Positions 46,061 through 57,185 of a DNA stretch of 64,000 bases are shown one piece after another. Source of the stretch: Gigaspora rosea. Lineage: Eukaryota > Glomeromycota > Glomeromycetes > Diversisporales > Gigasporaceae. Position numbers and translations under genes: made by a program. Where the stretch lies: NCBI GenBank assembly GCA_003550325.1, contig QKWP01000034.1:270021-334020 (forward strand), written 5' to 3'. How positions within the stretch are numbered: the stretch's first letter is position 1; every line of letters begins with the position of its first letter. The notes beneath the pieces were generated by a model, which did no database searches, had not been told where the DNA came from, and worked only from the letters and a program-made list of their open reading frames with translations.

Positions 46061-46661
46061 ATTCAGTTTAGTTTTATTAAATAAGGTAGAAGTATCGAAT
46101 ATTAAGTAATTTAAAATTTTAGGTTAGAATTATAGTTAGTCAAACTTGTTAGTAATAAAACCGCTTAATATGTACTGTTAATTTTTCGCAGGAACAAAAG
46201 GTTAACTCCCGGCTTTATATACGGCTTATTTCTCTGCAGTTGAAAATAAGGGTGTTACTATATCCTTCATATTGTATGACTAATAAAAAAGATATTTTTA
46301 CATGCCATACAATAGATAAATATAGTAATATGTGATGCATATCGTGATTTTAAGCACAGAAATTCGCATTTATACTGCATGTATTGACAATTAGTTATGA
46401 AATTTAGCAGACCTAACGTACATACATCATTAAAAATGCCTTATAACCATACACTTAGTGAATCGTCATACTTTTCTACAGCTATTGGGATTTAAAATTT
46501 TTATTACATTAAGAATATCGCATAAAAAAATAAGGCATTGCAACAAATTTCTTTATAAAAGAAATAAGAACTTCAATGCAAACTAACTCAAGCTTAACCA
46601 TCTAAAAATTAAGCAACCTCAACTACATAATAGTCGGCAGAATAATGGTAAGTGTCATGGG
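46061..46661. other. Non-coding Polinton interior with an inverted arm
   Basis: 46265-46350 carries, inverted, the sequence found at 44526-44645 (TACTATATTTATCTATTGTA and AAAATCACGATATGCAT). No gene is recognised. The final 8 bases are the left target copy of the next element. Confidence 0.45.
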
Positions 46662-47624
46662 CAGTGATGGCAATTTAATCAGCCAAAGAAAATTTAATTG
46701 GCCATCGGCCAATATATAATTATTTGGCCAAAATGGCCAAAATTTTGCGGCCAAAGTTGAATGTCAATTGGCCAGGCCAATAAAAATTATTTGGCCGATA
46801 TGGCCGTTGGCCAATGGCCAAATGGCCAAACGGCCAAGTGGCCAAATTTCTCTGTATAGTAATAAAAAAGAAATGTATATAAAAATACTGTATTATATGC
46901 ATACTAATGTTAATATATATTACATATATGTACTGGTTTTGTTTAAAGCCACACTATTAACTATAAGAACCAATATTCTTAAATTGTATTTATTGTAAAT
47001 TACCTTCCCAAAAAAAGTTAATTAACACTATAGTTATCTATTTTCATGTGCTATTACTAAAGTTGCGATAAAGAAATTGACGAACTATTGGAATTAATAA
47101 AACTTATAGAACGGATCGATATTTAACTATACGTGAAAGAATAATTAAATCTAACGATTCTTTTCAAGTTCTTTTTTAATTATAATAGTTTGCTTGAAAG
47201 TTCGTTTTGAAAGCATATTAATATATAAGATAACTTAAGTAATAATTGTTAAGCTATATAAAAAAAAATCTAGCGAAAGTTAATAAATTATATAAAAAAT
47301 AATTTAAGTGAAGGTTTAATAACTTATATAAAAATAATTTAAGTGAAAGTTTAATAAACTATATAAAAATAATTTAAGCGAAGGTTTAAAAAGTTATATA
47401 AAAGTATAATTTGAACAAAGGTTTAATAAGTAATTTGAGCAAAGGTTTAATAAACAAAGGTTTAGTAAGTTATATAGAAAAATTACTTAAGTGAAGATTT
47501 AACCAATCAAATTACTAGTTTTATTTGGCCATTTCGGCCAAAAATGAAATTTATATTTTTGGCCTTTTGGCCTCGGCCAATGGCCGCGGCCATTGGCTGG
47601 CCAAATAACCAAGTGATATCACTG
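46662..47624. mobile_element. hAT-like element with GGCCATTGGCC motifs and a captured gene fragment
   Basis: A perfect 8-bp duplication GTCATGGG (46654-46661 and 47625-47632) flanks CAGTGATGGCAATTTAATC and inverted CAGTGATATCACTTGGTTA. Both subterminal regions (46685-46850 and 47524-47605) are crowded with TGGCCA, GGCCAATGGCC and CGGCCATTGG. The interior holds a fragment related to the 16.7-17.1 kb coding remnant (47065-47165) and a tandem array of ~45-bp AATTTAAGTGAAGGTTTAAT units (47230-47500). No transposase. It inserted into the Polinton after the latter arrived. Confidence 0.85.
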
Positions 47625-47632
47625 GTCATGGG

Positions 47633-48600
47633 GTTAAGCGATACTACTAGTTTTAGTACCGAAAATCTAGCCAGATGTAAGTATAGTGAACACTCGCTTA
47701 TTTATTTACTAAAATATAATATTTATTATTCTCCTTATTCAAAATATGCAAAGCTAAAACTCTAAGACCTCCTAGATTTTTTCCCCTTCATATCTCTTAT
47801 TTATACCCTTCATACTATATAATTACGTTATTACTAATTACATAGTTTAACTCTATTATCGTTATGCATATTTACTTTAACTTTGATCGTCGCTTTTACT
47901 TCATGTTACCATCATACACGTGATAGTAAGTGTTATTGAATTTTTTATGTAACTTTTTAAATCTAAGCATACCACTATTCAAGCTTCTATTTACATTTAG
48001 GGTATCTACCATATTAGTTATGACCGTTAAATTCTATAAATTTATATATAATCTGCCTGGATAAAAATCAGTTAATTAAGTATGCCCACGTTTACATAAA
48101 AAAAATCTATTTATAGTCAAGGTTATTTTATAGGCGATTAATTCACATATAATTCATTTTTTACAATGTATATGCCAACAATTGTATTAGTGCCACAGAT
48201 AGTTATAAAAGATAAGTATGATTACAATTAATAACGATAATACTAATTGATACTAATACTATACTTCTTGACTTGTAAGTTTGATACTTACTCTGTTAGT
48301 TTGCTATTTTTCAATTATTAATAAAGCGATATGATAAGCTATAGATAAGATATAGGAGGTAGCCAACCACATTCCTGTATAGAAAATATAAATGAAGAGA
48401 ATTAGCTTAGGAACTTTAGTAGCTTTAGGAGCTAAAGTAGTGATATGATCTATAGGTCTGACTATTTGTTTAAAAGTATATAATAAAGGCCTTGCACCCT
48501 AGAAGAAAAGCATCCATTGTAATATTAAATAACTCGCTTCTATAAAACTCTTTACACTCTCTATACTATAAAATAAACTTACCCTGAACTACTGCTTAAA
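47633..48600. other. Non-coding DNA with a duplicated piece of the Myb gene
   Basis: At 48352-48407 the plus strand repeats, inverted, the end of the Myb/SANT-like gene (IGGSQP...CIENINEEN-stop; original at 44724-44775). The rest is A/T-rich with no recognised gene. Confidence 0.55.
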
Positions 48601-48654
48601 TGGCATAAGTGGTACGATTGTTTGTTGTTATTACTGTTCACATGATTATACCGT

Positions 48655-48794
48655 TATGCTGACGGTTGATTTCTTGACGGACTTAGGAATAACGAAGTTA
48701 TTTTGTCCAACTTTCCCGACGAACCGTGGATTGTTGAGGTAGATTATTGTCCAGTTGTGGTTCCAAGAGGTGGATTCCAAGCCGAAGTTTAGTA
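48655..48794 (+). pseudogene. Short unidentified coding remnant
   Basis: A single frame, interrupted once by TGA at about 48666, reads NNEVILSNFPDEPWIVEVDY and CPVVVPRGGFQAEV before TAG. Amino-acid use is far more protein-like than the A/T-driven surroundings. No family is recognised. It may be an exon or a leftover of a Polinton gene. Confidence 0.35.
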
Positions 48795-49191
48795 TACTAG
48801 TGTTATCATATTTTTGTGAACAACAAGTATACTAAAAAGGGAAGAAGTCTTACCTACGGTTATAAACCTTCCACTCGCCAAATCTAACTGCCTTTTTTGA
48901 CTAAGCCGATTGTAGGTTACCCGAGCTATTTATTTGTGGAGTGACTAACTCGCCGTTCAAGGGCGTCAGTATTTATGTGTTAGAATTTTTTCCTAATTAC
49001 TGTTATAGTATAAAAAATATGTTATACAAGTAACTTAAAATCGGTATGTGGTTTGTAGCACATTTCTGCAGAATTAATTCTTACGGTTGATTTATAACAA
49101 ATATTACTATTACAAATAACTAGAAAGCCCTTTCTTATTATATACGATACTGCGATAAGAAAAAGCACAAATGGGATTTAGAAGGGCTATA
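48795..49191. other. Non-coding DNA
   Basis: I see no gene or repeat with clear ends here; TA at 49190-49191 is the left target of the next element. Confidence 0.4.
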
Positions 49192-50409
49192 CAGTCAACC
49201 CTCTCTATGTGCAACCCCTCTAAATGCAACCCCCCTTAAATGCATGGCAATTGTCTGGCCCCATGAAGGGCCTTATAGCTAAGTGCACGTTCTTTATTCT
49301 GCAATTGCATGCTATTCTCTTGGCCCGTGTATATAGACTCCCCCGTAAATGCAACCACGTGATTACAGTCATAAAACAACCAATCAAAATTTGATATTCT
49401 TTATAACATTCGATCACCATATACGTTCCTGATCACTACGTACAAATTCGGGCCATACCTAGTAATGTGCCATTTATATGTTGTCTGAATTTTTTAGCGT
49501 ACAATACGTACAGTATGTACAGTACGTATAGTTGTACAGTGCATATAGTATATATAATATGTGAAATATGTATAGTACGCATATAATATATAAACTATCT
49601 ATATACAAAATTTTGCAAGAAATAATTTTGCTTAGAAAATAAACGGCGGTTTCATAAGGGAAAATTTAAGTTATGAATAGTTTTATATTTTGTTCTAGAA
49701 TATTCTAAAAATTTTTTGCGTACTGTACTATACACGGCACATCACTAGCCATACCCGTACAAATCCGGATCTTGAACCATGCTACGAAGACCCGTACTTA
49801 TCTGACGCCAAAACGTAGTGATCTGGTCCAATTTTCTTATGGGGTAATCATTTTAATCATCTAATACCGGTACAATTAGCCAGAAAATATAAACATACTA
49901 TACCTTTATATACATATGTATTTATGTACATAATATAACATTGTGCTTGTATTTTTAAATCTTGGAGGATTTGTTTTTTTTTATAATTTCGAACCTGATA
50001 TTGGAGAAAAGGCGTTAGTAAAATCTCTAAAACTTTAAATAAATCAACGTAATGCCTTTACTTATCTTTTTGTAAAACGTTGTAATATCTTTAAGTAAGG
50101 CGCCTAAATTAGTTTTGTCTTAAAAAATTTTAAGGTTTTATAAATTAGGTTTGTCCGGAGCAAAGCAAAGGACTTATATATTATTTATATATGACTAAAT
50201 TAAAAAAATTTTTGTAATACAGTAGCGTTAGTGTAGCGAAAAGACTTTATTTTATGCAATAAAATTATACAATACAGTATTATTGGTTACAATAGTCACA
50301 TGATTTTACATAAAGATTCAATATGATTGGCTACTCTCTAATTGCAACCCTCCCAAAATGCACGCCTCAGAGCCTGTCCTGACGACTTGCATTTAGGGAG
50401 GGTTGACTG
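49192..50409. mobile_element. 1.2-kb pogo/Tigger-like non-autonomous element
   Basis: CAGTCAACCCTCTCTATGTG and inverted CAGTCAACCCTCCCTAAATG are flanked by TA (49190-49191 and 50410-50411). The subterminal parts hold TAAATGCAACCCCCC-type repeats. About 80 bp of the dispersed TTAGGG-associated repeat (AAAATTTTGCAAGAAATAA, GGTTTCATAAG) lies at 49610-49680, but without hexamers. No transposase is recognised. It is the second element nested in the Polinton. Confidence 0.75.
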
Positions 50410-50795
50410 TACTAAGAAAGAGTACAACGTTCTTTATCAGTGGTATTATCAAAATTCATATGCCATAGGAACTTGGAATTTCCAGATCTCCAAGATCGTT
50501 GACTTTTTCACTTGGTAGTGGCAATCGTCGAATCTAAGGGGTCTATGTTCCTAAAAGGATGCTAAATATATTTAGTATTTGGGCTTTACAACCGAATAGA
50601 GTTGCTTTGTTAAATGTGATATAGCAGTATTAGAGTAACACAATTACTAATCATGTAACTAGCAAGTTTTTTTTAGATCTAGCAAATGGATGGTATAAAA
50701 ATAAGCAATTTTTCTGCTTCTTGTAGGTGGGTTATAATAATATTTTTTGCTCGTATATAATTTTTTTATTCGACCATAATTTATTTTTAAAAGTA

Positions 50796-51144
50796 ATGAC
50801 ATTTTGTCTAATGGTAACTTTGAAAATGAATTTGACTTACTAAATTTTTTTGTATTTAGGAACGTGAAATGAGCACTAAAGATAGCACCACCCCCAAAAC
50901 TATTAACGAAGCTACCACCTTCAAGACTAACAATGTTACCACCCCCAAGACTAACAATAGCACCACCCCCAAGACCATTGATAGTAATGCCCCCAAGACT
51001 AACGATTCCAATCCAGAAAACGATCAAAAAAAGCTATCTGGTGTAGGCATAATTTTTGATTATCAAATACTATGTAATTACCCTGGTTTCAACCCTATAA
51101 CATTTTCAAAAGTATTGAAAGTTCGCAGATATTTCGCCTTCTAA
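50796..51144 (+). CDS. Possible two-exon protein with TTPKTN repeats
   Basis: Exon 50796-50813 (six codons from an ATG) could splice through a 46-nt GT...AG intron, containing a TTACTAAAT branch-like site, to exon 50860-51144. The second exon encodes repeats of (T/S)TPKT(N/I) followed by a short non-repetitive tail, IIFDYQILCNYPGFNPITF. The opposite strand also has an open Gly-rich frame here because the repeat is open both ways, so coding is uncertain. It is tail-to-tail with the DNA polymerase, 140 bp apart. No known family. Confidence 0.3.
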
Positions 51145-51284
51145 TTTTTATTTGCTTTTGTATTATTTTATTTGTATGTTGCTATTCTGACAAAAAAATT
51201 ATTAAATAAAGAAGGAGGTTTTTTCTTGATATTATATAACATTCTTCTGCCTTATATAAAAATAAATTGATCATAAATATTAGA

Positions 51285-54200
51285 TTATTGATATTTTGGT
51301 TTTAGTTCAAGCATCATCATTCTTTTTTCAGCTTCCTCATGAGATATTCCTCTTGCTATAAATTTATTGTATGCAATAATACGCCAATCTCCAAAAGCTA
51401 ATGTAGTAATTCCATTTGATAAAATCCATCTCTTAGTATCTAAAGGGCTAATACCAAATTTAGATGAACGAAGAAGTCTGATAATATGGTCTTTACTTCC
51501 TAAACTATGCATTGTTATCATACATTCTTTTCGAGATTTTAAACAATCTTTATACATATCATGAGTAAGGTTCTTTTTGACTACTACCTTTTGTACCCCT
51601 TTAGCTCTTCGATCTGTTTTCCCATTAGCAAGAATATAACTATAGAGCTTAGGTCTTGGTCCGCAAAATTTCCACATAGCAGTACCACAACTTTCATCAT
51701 TAAACTTACAAGGAACTTTTTTATTCAAAATAATCTTTTCTTTTCCGAGAGCTTTGTATATAGGATGTTCCGGCTTATAATCACTAAAATCAAAATGTTC
51801 ATGCATCTCTGTCATATCTTTATAAACATTCTCAGTTCGAATAAGTAATATAAGCGAATCAGTATCAGTATATACCACTTCAACATTATCTCCATATCGC
51901 TTTTTTATAATATTATCCCTTAGATTGTAACACAGGCAAATTTGCCTGCGTATTTTAAAATTTTTAATAAAATTTTAAATATTGATTTTAGCTATATCTT
52001 TTCTAAGTAAAAAATATTCTTTAAGTTTTGTTTTAGTAACTTTGTTATAAAATTTTTTTAAAATCATTAGAAAACTTTAATATAATAAATGTTTAAAGTT
52101 CTTGTATTGGCATTTTTACTATTAAAATTTTTCTTTAGATTTTTTCAAATTTTATATGTTCCTGTCTATAAAAAAAATCTTTACTTCTAATACAAGTCTT
52201 AATTTTTACAAGTAAATCATTAAAGTTGCAATAATGAAAGTTGTCATCCTTTATATAAACTACAATATTGTCTTAAGAACTATAGTTCTAAAACTAAAAC
52301 TAAATAAGATCGCAGAAAAATTGTAATAAAATTTTTTAAAAAAATTTTTTCTTAAAATTATCTATTTTCAGCTTATATGTAACTATAATTTATTTTCTTA
52401 TAATATAAAAACTAATTTTGCAAAAAAGTAATCCTTATTTTCAAATATAATTGTACAAAGTTTTATTTAATTATTTTAGTATTTTAAAAACGTAAATCAG
52501 AGCTAAAAAAGTGCAAAAACGCAGACAAATTTGCCTGTGTTCTACTACAATCTAAGGGATAATAGAAATTATACATGGTAATCTTACTTTCATCAAGGAC
52601 AGACATACCAATAAAGATAGGTTTACTAAGTCTAGCTTTTGATTGATGACGAGAAATACCTACTAAATTCTCTGCTAAAATTCTATGTGACTTATAACAA
52701 GGATCAGCTACTAATTTTTTAAACTTTTTCGATTCTCCTTCTGGTCTAACAAAATCTATTCTTTGATATTTGCGTACATTATCTACAGTCTTTCCATAGT
52801 TTGCATTACCAAGGAGCTTATACATATTTTTCTCGAAATCATTTTTAGCTAAAGCACAAGATCTTGCCAATTCTTCCATAAAAGGCTTCATCCATGGGCT
52901 TTGGTTAAATTCTATAGCTCAGTAAATTTTGGTAAGTACCATTCCCTGCTTTATATAAAATTGTAATGCTAGATAATGAACTATATACTTTTTCTTATTA
53001 TTGAGATTTGGAATGAGTTTCTTAGTCTTTGTATAATGTTTTAAATCATTAATAATCTCTTGTCCATACTTACTCATTTCATCTTTAGAAATCTCGATAT
53101 TTTCAGGAGCTAAAGGATATGAAGTATGAGCTTTGTGTAATTTATATGGATAGTCAAGATCAACTTCCAAAATATAGCCTTTTTCTGCATTATCAGGGAT
53201 CTCGCACTTGGTAATTTTATTAAAAAGGTCTGAAGTTTCTTCTGCTGTTATCCATCTATGCCCCCTGTTGGCATAGATTGCATCATTGCTCCAGTATATA
53301 ATGCATTGGCATCAACATATTATAGCCAAGAATAGAGTTTTTTCATAGCTTCTTCTGTCTCTGGAACAAAATCAGGACATTGTGGGTTATTAGCTTTAAC
53401 TTGACGATTATTTACCATTGAAATACCCCCTCTGATACCTTTTTCACAGAAGAGGTACATATTATCATCAGTAAATAGCTCAATCTCTTGTCCTGTAGTT
53501 TTATATAAAGCATCTTCTGCAAATGAAGGTAGAGAAACATAGTGAGCAATATCTAATCCAAATTTACCTTTCATTAATTTGCGAAATCCTTCTAAACAAT
53601 CTGCTAATAATAGTACATCAAGATTAAGATAAAAGTCATGATAATCTCTGAATGTTTTCATATCAAAAGATTTCCATACCTCCTGTGCTATTTTATAGGC
53701 TTTTTCTGAGCATTTAGATTTGTTAAGAATACTGTCAAAAGCCTCAATAGGAGGAAGAGAAGTAGCATCCATTTTTTCTGGTGTATTAAACCAATCATAT
53801 GGGAAAGGAGCTTTACGAAATACTAAGTCATCCATTCCTTTTGGTCCATGTTCTCTAGTTATGGGGAATCTCTCTGGATGAGCAAAACATCTATCTGAGT
53901 CAATTCAATAAAGATGACTAGGCTTTTTACATGGTAAGTTTAAAGAATTTCCATCTTTATCTACTTCCTCTTTACATGGTTCAGCTTTTAAGTTAGATAT
54001 ATGAGAATCAAGGGATCCAGGCATAAGTTGTAAAGAATCCATATATCTTTGATTTTCAATATCGAGAGTGAGATAAATTTCCATATTATGAGGAATTGCA
54101 CTTATCTTTTCTCTGCTTACTCGTTCCATAGCTTGGGAAATAAGATGAGCATCAAACTTACCTAAATTATGGAAACGAATTGGTAATTTAAACTCCTCTG

Positions 54201-56259
54201 GTTTAATTCGTAGTTGGAGATTACAAATACTATGGGCTGGACCTCTATAGTTACCTGTAATATGGTCATGGTCTCGAACTTTTTTAAGATTATCTTCTTT
54301 TCCAAATGGCTTTTCATATATCCAACATTCTTTAGCTGAATTATGCATTTTTTCTTCTTGAGTAGTTAATTTTTTCATTGGTTCTCCAGGCCATCGGAGC
54401 CTACAATAAATTGTATTTGTTAAACAGTACATTATTCCTATATCTACTCCAAGAGGATCTCTTTTATGAGCTTGGTAAAGACCTTTTAAGTAATCTTTAA
54501 GATGAATTAATTTTTCATATTCTTTACTGAAATTAAATTTACCTATTTTCCATGATTGAAATATATTAATACTGGTAATATAATCTTTTACTATCTCTTC
54601 TGGTATTATTCCTGATTGCAATATTTTGATTAATTTCTTTGCAAAATTTCGTATTATATGACCTCCTGCGAGAAAGTCTTGACATTGTTCTACTTCTTTT
54701 TCCATTGCTTTAATAAATTCTCCAGCAGGATCATTACCCCTAATTTTTACTGGCGCTTTGGTTTTGCCATCACTACGCCTAATTATATAATCAAATGATA
54801 TGACTTTATGTTCTTTAATTGCTGTCGTTTTTGATCCTTGATTTTTTTCAATCAGAGTGGAGAGAGTTTTAGCATCTGTTGTACAAGTAAAAGGTGCATC
54901 TAACATTCGTTCATATCGTTTAAATTTATATATATTCTTGCCTACCAATGGCATTACTGTTCTTTGGACTGTAGTATTAATTCCTTCACAATCTTTCCTA
55001 TGCTGAGCATCAATCTTGGGATCATAGGTTCGATGGCTTACACAATAATCACAAACATATAACCTCCTATTGTGTTTAGTCGTATATCCAGCTAATTTTC
55101 CTAATCCATCTCTTCCTTGAATTAAACAATAATGTTGAGATGGTTCTCCTGTTTCGGGGTCATCTCCAGTAATTAATAAAAGCCTAATCAATTTACGTGG
55201 TTGACAATTCCCTTCTTTATGATTACATCTATTATGTACTTTGGATTTAGATGCAATTCTAATTGGAATAAGTTCCTTTTCACTCCAACCATAAATTGAT
55301 ACTAATATAGAAGGATTCTGTTTCTCAAATTTCTCCATTGTATCATTGTCAGCTTTTACTGGAAATTGAATTCCTTTGAAATTTAACTCTCCTAAATGAG
55401 GATTTTGATTTTGAGGTCGCTCTCGATGATAAGGAGCTGGATATAAATCTTCTAAAATACATCGTTCAAAGCATCAATTATCTTTATTCTTAATATTAAT
55501 AATTCCATTATTTCGTTTAGGTATTCCTTTAGGTAATAGAAAATGAGAAGTAGCAGTTAATGGAACAAAGATTGGCATTTCAATATTTACTTCTTCCGAT
55601 ACTTCATAAACCCATCCTGAGCCTTCAACAATATAAGTTTCTATTCGATTTTCAATATCCCAAATAAGTTCGTCTACAATTCTTGGGATATCTTTTTTAG
55701 CAGTTACTACTACTGCTTTATTTTTGAATGGAACTTCTTTATAATCTTTTTTTCTATTATCTTCTTCTATTTTTTCATCAAATAACCCCTGTTGATAATT
55801 TGCTGATCGACTCATTTTTCCTCTGAGGCATAATCGTGTTTTGAACCCATGCATGAAGTTAAATCGATCATTAAAAATATTTATTATTTGTTCCCTAAGT
55901 ACCCCAAGAGTATTGATAGGGTCTTGTGCATATACGCTTTCTTTTCCTATCTCAACTTTATAATGATCATCTAATAATTCACATCCGGAACTAATAATAT
56001 CTGTTTGATGAAATTGTGGAATAGGTTCTAATATTCCTAATGCTTCAAGATATTCTCTTTCAGCTTCTGGTAATGGAATAGTCTCAGCAATTTCTGGAGA
56101 ATCAAATAATCCCAATGCATTAAGAAATTCTATTTCTGGATTAGGTATCTGTATAGGATTTTGGGAAAGTTTACATGGATTTTTTCGTTCTAAATGTATA
56201 CGAAGTTTCGCTAATTTAGGAAACTCTTTTCCACATCTATTACAAGTATGTACTACCAT
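51285..56259 (-). pseudogene. Polinton protein-primed family-B DNA polymerase, heavily broken
   Basis: ATG at 56259 opens a C2H2-like finger (CNRCGKEF...HLERKNPC), then a linker, an HNH/endonuclease-VII-like block (VRDHDHITGNYRGPAHSICN) whose first zinc Cys is Tyr, and exonuclease motifs FHNLGKFDAHLI and YLNLDVLLLAD. Polymerase motif A is LEVDLDYPYKL, motif B NMYKLLGNANYGKT and motif C VVYTDTDSL. Interruptions are TGA at 55474, TGA at 53905, TAA at 53320, a one-base frameshift near 53240, TGA at 52919, and a 642-bp element between motifs B and C (51917-52558). Without them the protein would be about 1,440 residues, usual for the family. It would copy the element using a protein primer. Confidence 0.9.
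51917..52558. mobile_element. 642-bp MITE inside the polymerase gene
   Basis: CCCTTAGATTGTA with ACACAGGCAAATTTGCCTGC and the inverted partner form the ends. AT at 51915-51916 and 52559-52560 looks like a 2-bp target copy. Removing the element plus one AT rejoins the polymerase frame exactly between the NFYY and NIIKKRYG parts. The interior is A/T-rich with no gene. Confidence 0.8.
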
Positions 56260-56292
56260 AGTAAAATAATAGCATGAATTTGTATATGAGGG

Positions 56293-57182
56293 CTGGTACG
56301 AAATTCCTTATCTGTTACTTATTAATATTTTTGTTCAATTTGAAACTTAATATGTACTAGGCATATATAAAAATGCAGTTAGGTGAATATATTTGCGATT
56401 TCCTTTTATATACTGGAGAGATATGTGGTCGGTCATGTATGAATCCTAAAGGGTGTTGGCTTCATAAAATGCTATTAGGCGTTATCCTTGTACTGATTGT
56501 GGTAAACCTACTCGGTCTAAAAGCGGTAGATGTCCTGACCATATTAGAAGCTATTATGTTGGTAGGCATTATCAAAAGTATTATAAAAGGAAAATAGATA
56601 CATAATTTTTGGTACCCTTTGCTATATATAACCATATTTTTGGTACCCAATTTGTCCCAACTTTTTTACGATTTTTGCTATATAACCATATTTTTGGTAC
56701 CCAATTTGTCCTAACTTTTTTTATGATTTTGCTATTAATGACGATGCGAGCATAAATTTATCATCATTCGAGCGACGATATGAGCGTAAATCTATCGTCA
56801 TTGATCCTTTTTAATATGAATTTGGACAAACAAGCTTTCTATGCTCCGCTACGCTCCGCATTTGGAGTCGCTACGCTCCTCCAGTATAAAAAGCCAAATA
56901 GAAATCAAATAAGATAACTATGCTCCGCTTCACTCCTCTACTGCGTACAAACTTGTAAACCAATCGTCTCTCGAATTACGACGAACTTGTAAACCAATCG
57001 TTACTCAAATGATAATGAACTTGTAAACCAATTGTCACTCGAATGACGATGAACTTGTAAACCAATTGTTACTCGAATGATGACGAACTTGTAACTCGAA
57101 TGACGATGAACTTGTAAACCAATCGGCACTCGAATGACGATGGTACCGAAAACTGTCCCAATTCATACATAAATATACTACT
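56293..57182. repeat. Polinton right terminal inverted repeat (890 bp)
   Basis: It is the inverted partner of 37141-38031, with the same order: inner flank, zinc-finger gene, GGTACCAAAAATATGG block, AGCGTAGCGGAGC patch and the TTGTAAACCAATCGT minisatellite. The two arms differ by scattered substitutions and small indels. They are therefore not freshly homogenised. Confidence 0.9.
56373..56597 (+). pseudogene. Frameshifted copy of the terminal-repeat zinc-finger gene
   Basis: It is identical to the left-arm protein for the first 32 residues (MQLGEYICDFLLYTGEI..., CGRSCMNPKGCWLHK). Then an A-run is one base shorter (CATAAAATGC versus CATAAAAATGC), shifting the frame so the second zinc cluster is lost. 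The remaining open frame is an artefact. Confidence 0.75.
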
Positions 57183-57185
57183 TTA

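Larger units (their letters stand above)
37141..57182. mobile_element. Polinton/Maverick DNA transposon, 20 kb
   Basis: The termini AGTAGTATATTTATGTA and its inverted copy delimit 890-bp inverted repeats. Inside are a retroviral-type integrase and a protein-primed family-B DNA polymerase, the two genes that define Polintons. They are accompanied by small zinc-finger genes, a Gag/retropepsin-like gene and a Myb/SANT-like gene. No packaging ATPase, adenovirus-type cysteine protease or jelly-roll capsid is recognisable. Three later insertions (46662-47624, 49192-50409, 51917-52558) account for about 2.8 kb, so the original was about 17.2 kb, normal for the class. TTAGG lies on both outer sides, but the right copy overlaps the next element, so the target duplication is not secure. 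Integrase and polymerase are both broken, so the copy is inactive. Confidence 0.9.

Noticed and set aside
50659-51027. Minus-strand Gly-rich repeat protein
   Set aside because: It is the complement of the TTPKTN repeat; the plus strand has a plausible splice acceptor and start, though neither is certain.
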